In this document: positions 1 through 7,384 of the stretch, piece by piece | Layout: each line of letters opens with the position of its first letter | Position numbering within the stretch: position 1 is the first letter of the stretch | From: Flavitalea sp966112615 | Lineage (GTDB): Bacteria; Bacteroidota; Bacteroidia; Chitinophagales; Chitinophagaceae | Direction: 5' to 3' | DNA: 64,000 nt | NCBI GenBank assembly: GCA_966112615.1 | Contig: CBHWDO010000011.1 | Coordinates: 51,268-115,267 of the forward strand | The notes under the pieces: generated by a model | What the model saw: the letters and a program-made list of their open reading frames with translations, nothing else | Database searches by the model: none | Told to the model about the DNA's origin: nothing | Program-made: the position numbers and the translations under genes

Positions 1-21
1 ATTGCAATTTTCGTTACTGTA

Positions 22-804
22 TCATAAGACTATACTGGTTCCTGAACTTCCGTTCAGCAAGGCAGGTAACTGTTCCGCTTTGCCGATGATCACTTTGGAA
101 ACGCCGCTGTGCAGTGCTGCAAAAGCGTTGTCTAATTTAGGGATCATGCCTGCAAAGATCTTTTGTTCTGCTTTAAGTGTTTCGTAGAGTGTAGGATCAA
201 TGACCGGAATTACGGTGCTATCGTCTTCTGCGTTCTCGAGTACACCTGCTTTTTCAAAAGAGTAGATCAGGATTACCTGGTAGTGTTTGCTGAGTGCTTT
301 GGCAGTTTCCTGCGCAATAGTGTCGGCATTGGTATTCAGCAGTTGACCTTGCCCGTTATGCGTGACCGGCGCAATGACCGGGACTATCTGCTGATCGATC
401 AATGTTTTCAATGTGTCGGCATTTACAGCTTCCACATCACCCACAAAACCATAATCTATATTTGCGTTTGTTCTTTTTTTTGCTTTGATAAGATTTCCAT
501 CTGCACCGCACAATCCAATGGCGTTGCAGTTTTTAGCCTGAAGTGTTGCAACGATATTCTTATTGATATAACCAGCATACACCATCGTTACGATCTTCAG
601 GGTTTCTGCGTCTGTGATCCTTCTTCCATCCACCATCTGTTGCGGCACCTGCAGTTGTTCTGCCAGTCGAGTTGCCAGTTTCCCACCACCATGAATCAAA
701 ACCTTTGGTCCTTCAACCGCAGCAAGCTGCGAAAGAAAATCCTGGAGTTTGGATTCGTGGTCGATGATGTTGCCTCCTATCTTTATTACGTAGAGAGAAT
801 CCAT
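22..804 (-). CDS. argB: Acetylglutamate kinase (or N-acylglutamate kinase)
   Basis: Amino-acid kinase family enzyme that phosphorylates N-acetylglutamate (possibly the succinyl analogue) in the second step of arginine synthesis. The 260-residue protein has the N-terminal KIGGN phosphate-binding lysine motif, the HGGG loop near residue 38 and GRRITD, which is normal for a bacterial ArgB. It is the last complete gene of a leftward arginine operon and sits 84 bp after the carbamoyltransferase gene. That gap is filled by a 7-bp-period inverted repeat array instead of a terminator, so co-transcription is likely. The exact acyl group is uncertain because the neighbouring carbamoyltransferase has an ambiguous specificity residue. 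Confidence 0.93.
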   Translation of the reverse strand: MDSLYVIKIGGNIIDHESKLQDFLSQLAAVEGPKVLIHGGGKLATRLAEQLQVPQQMVDGRRITDAETLKIVTMVYAGYINKNIVATLQAKNCNAIGLCGADGNLIKAKKRTNANIDYGFVGDVEAVNADTLKTLIDQQIVPVIAPVTHNGQGQLLNTNADTIAQETAKALSKHYQVILIYSFEKAGVLENAEDDSTVIPVIDPTLYETLKAEQKIFAGMIPKLDNAFAALHSGVSKVIIGKAEQLPALLNGSSGTSIVL

Positions 805-815
805 ATTTAAATTTT

Positions 816-884
816 AATCGGGAATCGGGAATCGAGAATCGGGAATCTGCGCTTTCCCTATTCTCCCTTCCCGATTCCCCATTC
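816..884. repeat. Symmetrical 7-bp tandem repeat element (copy 1)
   Basis: About four and a half copies of AATCGGG (816-847) are followed, after a short spacer, by four inverted 7-mers related to CCCGATT (856-883). The last 22 bases (863-884) are identical to 16141-16162. The element lies between two genes of the arginine operon. Confidence 0.85.
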
Positions 885-888
885 TGGT

Positions 889-1839
889 TTAAAGGGATTG
901 AAGAATAGTGCTCAACACCGCCTGCGCTGCCCACACCCTATTCCCCGCTTCCTGCGTCACTATGCTGTTTGGTCCGTCGAGGATCTCGTCACTGAGTTCA
1001 ACATTCCTTCTTACCGGCAAACAATGCATCACTTTTGCATTGTTGGTCAGTGCAAGTTTTTTATTGTCGAGCATCCATGCTGGATCATTGCAATAGATCT
1101 TTCCATAATCATTGAAAGTGCTCCAGTTCTTTACATATACATAATCTGCGCCTTCCAATGCACTCTTCTGATCATGCGTGATGGTTGCACCTTTGGTGAA
1201 CTGAGGATCCAATTCATAATCTTCAGGATGAGTGATCACGAAATCTGCTTCGCCCCAGGCATTCACCCATTGTGCGAAACTGTTGGAAACACACTGTGGG
1301 AGAGGTTTTACATGTGGTGCCCACGACAATACAATCTTTGGTCTTTGTACCGTCAGTGTTTCCTTGATGGTAATGATATCAGTAAAACTTTGCAGCGGAT
1401 GAAGTGTTGCGCTTTCTAAGCTCACCACCGGAATCCCTGCATATTTGATGAACTGACTGATGTACAGTTCGCTGTAATCGTCTTCTTTATTCTTCAATGA
1501 CGGGAAGGTTCTGATACAAAGAATATCAAAATACTTTCCCATGATCGGTGCGGCATCTTTCACATGCTCCACGGTGCTTCCGCTCATGATCGCTTCTTCC
1601 TCAAATTCAAGCGCCCATCCTTCCTGGCCTACATTGAACACGATCGCTTCCATTCCCAATTGCTGCGCTGCGATCTGAGTGCTCAGCCTTGTGCGCATGC
1701 TTGGGTTTAAGAACAGCAACCCTATTCTTTTATTCTGACCTAATAATTTGTCTTTGAATGGATCGGCCTTGTAGGCAAGCGCTTTTTCAACCAACTGGTT
1801 GATATTGGGGACATCATGTACTGAAATAAAATTTCTCAT
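889..1839 (-). CDS. argF': N-acyl-L-ornithine carbamoyltransferase (acetyl or succinyl type)
   Basis: Transcarbamylase that transfers carbamoyl phosphate to N-acylated ornithine, the Bacteroidota/Xanthomonas variant of arginine synthesis. The carbamoyl-phosphate loop reads SMRTR (about residues 47-51). HPLQ, HCLP and the C-terminal GNRVWAAQAVL are present, and the length of 316 matches this family better than ordinary ornithine carbamoyltransferases. From memory of the literature, residue 90 (Pro in the Bacteroides succinylornithine enzyme, Glu in the Xanthomonas acetylornithine enzyme) sets specificity. Here it is Val (STVEHV), so the substrate cannot be assigned. It follows argD by only 4 bp. 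Confidence 0.88.
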   Translation of the reverse strand: MRNFISVHDVPNINQLVEKALAYKADPFKDKLLGQNKRIGLLFLNPSMRTRLSTQIAAQQLGMEAIVFNVGQEGWALEFEEEAIMSGSTVEHVKDAAPIMGKYFDILCIRTFPSLKNKEDDYSELYISQFIKYAGIPVVSLESATLHPLQSFTDIITIKETLTVQRPKIVLSWAPHVKPLPQCVSNSFAQWVNAWGEADFVITHPEDYELDPQFTKGATITHDQKSALEGADYVYVKNWSTFNDYGKIYCNDPAWMLDNKKLALTNNAKVMHCLPVRRNVELSDEILDGPNSIVTQEAGNRVWAAQAVLSTILQSL

Positions 1840-1843
1840 CTTG

Positions 1844-3004
1844 TTAGGCAGGGATTTGATTGGATGAAAGAATGGAATGAATTTCGTTCTTTACTGCTTC
1901 AAGAAAGTGATCGGCATCTGCTTTTGTCAATGCCAGTGAAGGCAGCAACCTGATCACATTTGGTTTTGCTTCACCGATGAAGATCTTCTGTTTCCAGAGC
2001 AAATTCTTTTTAAGATCCTTTACTTCTTCTGCTACATCAAATCCAATCATCAATCCTCTTCCTCTAACATTTTGAAGTTGCGGAATAGATTTTAATTCAT
2101 TCATGATATATTCTCCCATTTCTTCAGCATGCTGTATGAGATTATCTTTTTCTATCACTTCCAATACAGCCAATGCTGCAGCACAAGCAAGATGGTTTCC
2201 GCCAAACGTAGTTCCCAGCATTCCATGTTTTGGCTGGATATGTGGCGCTACAATGATCCCTCCAATCGGAAATCCATTGCCCATTCCTTTTGCCATAGAA
2301 TAAATATCTGCATTCACCCCCGCAAAATCATGCGAGAAAAATTTACCTGATCTTCCGTATCCGCACTGCACACTATCGGCAATATAAACAGCTCCATATT
2401 CATCACACAAGTTCCTGATGGTTCTGAGGAATTCTTCTGTGGCGATATTAATTCCTCCAACTCCCTGGATCCCTTCAATGATCACAGCTGCGACTTCATG
2501 TCCGTATTGTTGAAATGCTTCTTTCAATGCTTCTTTATCATTGAATGGAAGAAAGCTAATATTCTCAGTTTGATTCACCGGCGCAACGATCGATGGATTA
2601 TCAGTTGCTGCTACCGCCAGTGAAGTTCTTCCGTGAAATGCTTTTTTAAAAGCAATGATTTTTTTTCTTCCTGTATGAAATGATGCAAGTTTCAATGCAT
2701 TTTCATTTGCTTCTGCACCTGAGTTACATAAGAATAACTGGTAATCTTCTTTGCCACTCACCTTCCCAAGCAATGCTGCGAGCTCCTGCTGGATAGGAAT
2801 GCGAATGGAGTTTGAATAAAACCCAACCTTGTTCAGCTGTTCCGTCAATCGCGTTACATAATGTGGATGCGTATGACCGATAGAGATCACTGCATGTCCG
2901 CCATACATATCAAGATACTGCTGACCTGCATCATCCCATACATGAGAACCGTTGGCCCTCTCGATGGTGATGTTGTTGATTGGATAAACGTCAAAGAGAT
3001 TCAT
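1844..3004 (-). CDS. argD: Acetylornithine aminotransferase
   Basis: Class III PLP-dependent aminotransferase converting N-acylglutamate semialdehyde to N-acylornithine. Visible are the NSGAEANE cofactor-site motif, the conserved Asp region (YIADSVQCGYGRSG) and the Schiff-base lysine in SMAKGMGNG. A longer reading frame exists upstream, but the ATG that gives MNLFDVYP is preferred because it begins one base after the argC stop codon and matches the usual N-terminus, leaving 386 residues. It is translated within the arg operon between argC and the carbamoyltransferase. A second class III aminotransferase at 24.9-26.1 kb is a distant relative. Confidence 0.92.
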   Translation of the reverse strand: MNLFDVYPINNITIERANGSHVWDDAGQQYLDMYGGHAVISIGHTHPHYVTRLTEQLNKVGFYSNSIRIPIQQELAALLGKVSGKEDYQLFLCNSGAEANENALKLASFHTGRKKIIAFKKAFHGRTSLAVAATDNPSIVAPVNQTENISFLPFNDKEALKEAFQQYGHEVAAVIIEGIQGVGGINIATEEFLRTIRNLCDEYGAVYIADSVQCGYGRSGKFFSHDFAGVNADIYSMAKGMGNGFPIGGIIVAPHIQPKHGMLGTTFGGNHLACAAALAVLEVIEKDNLIQHAEEMGEYIMNELKSIPQLQNVRGRGLMIGFDVAEEVKDLKKNLLWKQKIFIGEAKPNVIRLLPSLALTKADADHFLEAVKNEIHSILSSNQIPA

Positions 3005-3005
3005 C

Positions 3006-3992
3006 TTAGAAATAATTTGCTTTAAGGTTGAGACCTGCTTTTTCATCAAGGCCAAAAGCAAGGTTCATGTTCTGAACTGCCTGTCCTGATGCGCCTTTCA
3101 ACAGGTTATCAATGATGGAATGGATCACCAGCTTGGTTCCAACTTTTTCAAGTTGAATGATGCATTTGTTGGTATTCACTACCTGTTTTAAAAAGATAGG
3201 TGACTCACTCACATGAGTGAATGCAGCACCTTTATAAAAGTCTTTGAATAGCTTATTGAGTTCTCCTGCCGGTAATTCACAATCGATCTGTGAACTGATA
3301 AAAATTCCACGGGTAAAATCTCCTCTCCATGGAATGAAACTCAGATCGATCTTTCCTTTGGCCTGCAGTTGTGCTATAGATTCACCGATCTCACCAAGAT
3401 GCTGGTGGGTCAATGTTTTATATGCCTGGATATTATTTGCTCTCCAGCTGAAATGGGAAGTCTGAGCCAAGCCTTGTCCTGCACCTGTTGAACCGGTGAT
3501 ACCTGTGGTATAAATATTTTCAAGCAAACCCGCTTTAGCGAGTGGCAACAATCCTAACTGAATAGCCGATGCAAAGCATCCGGGGTTTGCGATGTATTGT
3601 GCTTTAATAATTTCTTCCCTGTTTAATTCAGGCAATCCATACACAAAGGTTTTGTCACCATGTGTGCAGGATCCTTTCAACCGGAAATCATTGGAAAGGT
3701 CGATGATCTTTGCTGACGCAGGCAATGTATGGTCGTCCAAAAATTTCCTGGAATCCCCATGGCCCATGCAGAAGAAGTATACATCTGCATCCTGTGATAC
3801 ACTGTCATGAAATACAAGATCAGTATCTCCAACAAGATCATGGTGTACCGAATGCACTGCATTTCCTGCATTGCTTCTTGAATAGATATTGATGATCTCG
3901 GCATTCGGATGGTTGATCAGCAACCTGATCAGTTCACCACCTGTATAACCCGCACCACCAATGATGGATACCTTAATTTTTTGCATCTGCAT
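3006..3992 (-). CDS. argC: N-acetyl-gamma-glutamyl-phosphate reductase
   Basis: NADPH-dependent reductase making N-acylglutamate semialdehyde, the third step of arginine synthesis. The N-terminal Rossmann motif GGAGYTGGEL and the catalytic cysteine in NPGCFA are clear. At 328 residues it is a typical type 1 ArgC. The start lies inside the 3' end of argG, overlapping it by 20 bp, or 14 bp if the second methionine of MQMQK is used, so the two genes are probably translationally coupled. A one-base gap separates it from argD downstream. Confidence 0.94.
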   Translation of the reverse strand: MQMQKIKVSIIGGAGYTGGELIRLLINHPNAEIINIYSRSNAGNAVHSVHHDLVGDTDLVFHDSVSQDADVYFFCMGHGDSRKFLDDHTLPASAKIIDLSNDFRLKGSCTHGDKTFVYGLPELNREEIIKAQYIANPGCFASAIQLGLLPLAKAGLLENIYTTGITGSTGAGQGLAQTSHFSWRANNIQAYKTLTHQHLGEIGESIAQLQAKGKIDLSFIPWRGDFTRGIFISSQIDCELPAGELNKLFKDFYKGAAFTHVSESPIFLKQVVNTNKCIIQLEKVGTKLVIHSIIDNLLKGASGQAVQNMNLAFGLDEKAGLNLKANYF

Positions 3993-5184
3993 CTTCTTTT
4001 ACCTGGTGATAGATCATGGTCTGGTTGCCGAAGATCTTGCTGAATCCTCTTACATCTTCGCCTGTCCAGCCGCTGTTCATCTCACCATATTTACCAAACT
4101 TGCTATTCATGAGGTCATAATCAGATTCAATTCCGATCACCTGGAACCTGTATGGCATCAGGGTTACAAACACATCGCCTGTAACATTCTGCTGCGAATT
4201 ATTGAGGTATGCTTCAATATCTCTCATCACCGGGTCAAGGATCTGACCTTCATGTAACCAGTTACCGTAGAAGGAAGACAATTGATCCTTCCAGGTCAGC
4301 TGCCACTTGCTCAGCACATGCTTTTCCAGTGTATGATGTGCTTTAAGGATCACCATCGGCGCTGCTGCTTCAAAACCAACTCTTCCTTTGATACCAATGA
4401 TAGTATCTCCAACATGTATATCTCTTCCCAGTCCAAATGGTCCTGCGATGGTTTGCAGATATTGAATGGCTTCTGATGGATGATCAAAATTTTTATCGTT
4501 GATAGCTGAAAGCTCACCTTTTACAAATGACAGTTTCACTTCTTCAGCTTCGGTTTTTGTAACCTGGGTTGGCCATGCTTCTTCAGGAAGCATTCCTTTT
4601 GAGTTGAGTGTTTCCTTTCCTCCAACACTGGTTCCCCACAAACCTTTGTTGATGGAATACATGGCTTTTTCGAAGTTCATGTTGGTCACACCTTTCTTTT
4701 TGAGGTAGTCGATCTCCGCTTCGCGACTGAGTTTCAGGTCGCGGATAGGCGTAAGAATCTCAACCCCTGGGATCATGATATGGAAGATCATGTCGAAACG
4801 AACCTGGTCGTTGCCCGCACCGGTTGATCCATGTGCCACGATATCAGCATTCAGTTTTTTCACATGTTCAGCGATATGCAGTGCCTGACTGAGTCGCTCG
4901 GCGCTTACTGAAAGCGGGTAGGTATTGTTCTTCAGGATATTCCCGTAGATCAGGTATTTGATAATGGAATCGTAATAGCTTTTTACGGCATTAACGGTTG
5001 TATGCGTTTTCACTCCGAGTGCATAGGCATGTTTTTCAACCTGGTCAAGTTCTTCCTGTGAAAAACCACCGGTGTTCACGATGATACTATGCACTTCGTG
5101 ACCGAGATCTTCTCCGAGGTATTTTACACAAAAAGAAGTATCTAGTCCGCCGCTGAATCCAAGTACAACCTTTTTACGCTCCAT
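3973..5184 (-). CDS. argG: Argininosuccinate synthase
   Basis: ATP-dependent ligase joining citrulline and aspartate. The N-terminal PP-loop GFSGGLDTSF is the ATP pyrophosphatase signature. The length of 403 is standard. Its presence in the middle of the operon means citrulline is released from acylcitrulline before this step, so an ArgE-type deacylase and argH are expected outside the window beyond argB. The gene follows the GNAT gene by 56 bp, a gap that holds a short GC-rich stretch but no convincing terminator. Confidence 0.95.
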   Translation of the reverse strand: MERKKVVLGFSGGLDTSFCVKYLGEDLGHEVHSIIVNTGGFSQEELDQVEKHAYALGVKTHTTVNAVKSYYDSIIKYLIYGNILKNNTYPLSVSAERLSQALHIAEHVKKLNADIVAHGSTGAGNDQVRFDMIFHIMIPGVEILTPIRDLKLSREAEIDYLKKKGVTNMNFEKAMYSINKGLWGTSVGGKETLNSKGMLPEEAWPTQVTKTEAEEVKLSFVKGELSAINDKNFDHPSEAIQYLQTIAGPFGLGRDIHVGDTIIGIKGRVGFEAAAPMVILKAHHTLEKHVLSKWQLTWKDQLSSFYGNWLHEGQILDPVMRDIEAYLNNSQQNVTGDVFVTLMPYRFQVIGIESDYDLMNSKFGKYGEMNSGWTGEDVRGFSKIFGNQTMIYHQVKEDADAKN

Positions 5185-5240
5185 TGTAGGGTAATTTGAA
5201 AGAGTGAATCAATATGAATAGAGGCGCGAGGCCCCCGGGT

Positions 5241-5960
5241 TTATAAATTGAAAAAATAGCTGAGGATCGACTTCCTGTTCTTCACAACATCTTTCTGCTC
5301 CCTGGTCTCATTCTTCATGAATGGCTTCAGCAATTTCCATTTTTTGATGCGCATGAAGCGCTCATAGAGCTTGGAATGTTTGGTGAAGTCTTCTTTGGTT
5401 TCCTCAGGTTCGTAGTGATCCTTTGGATCATACAGCATGGCAGTGCAAAGGCAGTTCTTTCTTTCCTTGCTCATCAGGATATCGTAGTTCACGCAGCTTT
5501 TACAGCCTGCCCAGAAAGCTTCGTCCTGTGTAAGTTCGGAGTAGGTAACAGGTTCATAACCCAGTTCGGAGTTGATCTTCATAACAGCGAGTCCTGTTGT
5601 GAGACCGAATATTTTAGACTCAGGAAATTTCTTCCTGGAGAGCTCGAAGATCTTTTTCTTGATTTGCTTGGCCAGGCCGCCTTTACGGAATTCAGGTGCC
5701 ACAATGAGTCCCGAATTCGCTACATAACCGCCATGACCCCATGTTTCAATATAACAGAATCCTGCCCAGATGCCATCGTTGGAGAACGCAATGACTGCTT
5801 TCCCTTCGCGCATTTTTTCCTGGATATATTCAGGAGTTCTTTTTGCTATCCCAGTGCCTCTTGCCTTAGCGGAAGAGGCCATCTCATCGCAGATGATCTG
5901 GGCGAAATCCAAATGGGATTCGTTTGCTACAAGTATTTGAAATTGTGATTGCTGCTGCAT
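5241..5960 (-). CDS. GNAT acyltransferase heading the arginine operon (candidate N-acylglutamate synthase)
   Basis: GNAT-fold acyltransferase of 239 residues. The acetyl-CoA binding stretch is VAPEFRKGGLAKQ (near residue 97), followed by a hydrophobic strand. The C-terminal half carries a cluster of four cysteines (CKSC then CLC about 15 residues on), unusual for a simple GNAT and suggestive of metal binding or redox sensitivity. Being first in the arginine operon, it is a good candidate for the first step, acylation of glutamate, since no classical argA or argJ is seen here. That role is inferred from position. Its start codon directly follows one arm of a long-range inverted repeat in the leader. 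Confidence 0.75.
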   Translation of the reverse strand: MQQQSQFQILVANESHLDFAQIICDEMASSAKARGTGIAKRTPEYIQEKMREGKAVIAFSNDGIWAGFCYIETWGHGGYVANSGLIVAPEFRKGGLAKQIKKKIFELSRKKFPESKIFGLTTGLAVMKINSELGYEPVTYSELTQDEAFWAGCKSCVNYDILMSKERKNCLCTAMLYDPKDHYEPEETKEDFTKHSKLYERFMRIKKWKLLKPFMKNETREQKDVVKNRKSILSYFFNL

Positions 5961-6190
5961 TTCCCGTTAAATGATGGGTGAACGATCCAGTGACAGGGTC
6001 ACTGATGAAAATTCCGGTCCTGACCTGGGGAGGACCTAAAACATTACCATATGGTATACAGGTATCAACGTCGTACCCTAACGGGAACGGGACGACAAAA
6101 AACTGTACCTGGAAGTACAGAGAAAAACCCACGCAGTGTGGTAGCAAGTCTTGCTACTTCAGCGAAAAATATGGCAGGTTTTTTTGACAT
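5961..6190 (-). promoter_or_regulatory. Structured leader of the arginine operon, candidate cis-regulatory RNA
   Basis: Read on the minus strand, this leader contains a 7-bp hairpin (6141-6147 with 6151-6157), a terminator-like hairpin followed by six U, and a local hairpin (6071-6078 with 6089-6095). It also has two internal hairpins (6016-6021 with 6031-6036; 5989-5994 with 5998-6003) and the 12-bp palindrome at 6045-6056. A nine-base perfect complement (6079-6087 with 5961-5969), extended by 6075-6078/5976-5979 and 6071-6074/5982-5985, closes the whole and ends at the base before the start codon. The long-range stem and the local hairpin share bases, so they exclude each other. No known riboswitch class was recognised. 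Confidence 0.6.
6097..6120 (-). terminator. Terminator-like hairpin in the arg leader (possible attenuator)
   Basis: CTGTAC and GTACAG form a perfect 6-bp stem with a six-base loop, followed on the minus strand by six consecutive U residues. It lies about 140 bases upstream of the first arg gene, the right place for an attenuator. The stem is short, so termination may be partial. Confidence 0.5.
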
Positions 6191-6301
6191 TTCTTCTAAT
6201 AAACTGGTCTGAATAAAATTTTATAACTCTGCAAAAGAAATCATTTTTCTTTATAAGGGACCAGTTTTATTTGTAAAATTTTGAAGAACTACAGAGAAAT
6301 A

Positions 6302-7060
6302 TTAATAACGAACGGTTGTTAAGGAGTGAATCGCAGCGCTCATTTCTTCGATCAGGGCAGTGTCTTTTTCTATTGCATTGCCAATTACGATCACATCCGC
6401 TCCAGCTTTACAATTCCGGTAAGCCTTTTCAGGATCCAGGATCCCGCCGCCGATGATCAGTGGAATCTCAATATTGGCGGCCACTGCAGCGATCATTTCT
6501 TCCGAAATAGGTCTTTTTGCACCGCTTCCTGCATCCATATAGATCAGTTTCAAACCCAGCATTTCACCTGCCATAGCCGTACAAACTGCTATATCTTTTT
6601 TATCGTGGGGAATGGGTGATGAATTACTGATATAGGAAACTGTTGTTGGAGCACCTCCGTCGATCACCATATATCCTGTAGGCATGATCTCGAGGCCGCT
6701 GTGTTTTACGATGCTGGCCGACATAACATGGGCGCCGATCAGTAATTCCGGGTTTCTTCCGGAGATCAGGGAAAGATACAGGAGAGCGTCGGCCTGGGTG
6801 GAGACCTGTGCCGGGCTTCCGGGAAACAGGATCACCGGGATGCTGCAGGTAAGTTTGATCCTTTTGATCAGTTCACTCATTTTATTGCCGATCACAAGGC
6901 TGCCCCCAACGAGGAAATAATCAACTGAAGCTTTAATGGAAAGCGCCACCAGGTCATCCACTTTATCGAGCGAAAGGTTATCAGGATCGATCAGAACCGC
7001 AAAGGATTTCTTTCCTGATGATTTTCGTTCAACGATAGAATGGTAAATGTTCCTGGTCAT
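6302..7060 (-). CDS. Geranylgeranylglyceryl-phosphate synthase family protein (PcrB-like)
   Basis: TIM-barrel prenyltransferase of the GGGP synthase/PcrB family, which joins a polyprenyl diphosphate to sn-glycerol-1-phosphate. Motifs are LIDPDN near the N-terminus, FPGSPAQ, and the C-terminal phosphate-binding loops GGGILDPEKA and DVIVIGNAI. At about 252 residues it fits the Bacteroidota group II enzymes. The ATG giving MTRNIYH is chosen over an upstream TTG. It stands alone, leftward, upstream of the arg leader, and some readthrough into the arg operon cannot be excluded. The product in bacteria of this phylum is not something I can state from sequence. Confidence 0.85.
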   Translation of the reverse strand: MTRNIYHSIVERKSSGKKSFAVLIDPDNLSLDKVDDLVALSIKASVDYFLVGGSLVIGNKMSELIKRIKLTCSIPVILFPGSPAQVSTQADALLYLSLISGRNPELLIGAHVMSASIVKHSGLEIMPTGYMVIDGGAPTTVSYISNSSPIPHDKKDIAVCTAMAGEMLGLKLIYMDAGSGAKRPISEEMIAAVAANIEIPLIIGGGILDPEKAYRNCKAGADVIVIGNAIEKDTALIEEMSAAIHSLTTVRY

Positions 7061-7384
7061 GCTGCGTCGGTTGGTCTGCCACAAAAATGCAAAAACTATT
7101 TTGTTTCCCCTAATGCAGTGCTGACCGGGGCTTTGTTTTTTAATTCATGCATAGAAATTGGTATTGATTAAACAAGTGTTTTGGGTATTTTTATTAATCC
7201 ACAATTCATATAAAATGGTGGATAATGGACCAGACCCAGTGCAGTTCTGAACTACGAAAAACCGTCTTCTTCTTTATCCACAGGCTGTGCATATCTGAGA
7301 CAAGGAAATGTCAATGACGAAAGATATTTTCGTTGCCTGTCTCAAAATTTTCTTACTTACTATATAACTGATAAACTCCGGACA
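7061..7384. promoter_or_regulatory. Regulatory region with DnaA boxes and a stem-loop upstream of the ribonucleotide reductase
   Basis: This divergent spacer holds a perfect DnaA box TTATCCACA (7274-7282) and two single-mismatch boxes (7195-7203 forward; 7217-7225 reverse). A long imperfect stem-loop spans 7296-7344: TGAGACA pairs with TGTCTCA, and ACGAAA pairs with TTTCGT around a 5-base loop. It ends about 40 bp before the nrdJ start. I did not find a clear NrdR box or a perfect TAnnTTTG box here. Confidence 0.55.

Noticed and set aside
163..810. 215-codon open frame antisense to argB
   Set aside because: It is the opposite strand of a clear ArgB gene, shows no recognisable family and has a composition expected of a shadow frame.
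5376..5948. 190-codon open frame antisense to the GNAT gene
   Set aside because: Shadow of a protein with clear GNAT motifs, with no start context or homologous motif of its own.
5884..6147. 87-codon frame through the arginine leader, possible attenuation leader peptide
   Set aside because: It is not rich in arginine codons, runs into the GNAT gene in another frame, and its RNA is better explained by the complementary segments.
7195..7282. Possible chromosomal replication origin because of DnaA boxes
   Set aside because: No dnaA, dnaN or AT-rich unwinding block lies nearby. The boxes sit in a promoter region of a reductase, so regulation is the simpler reading.
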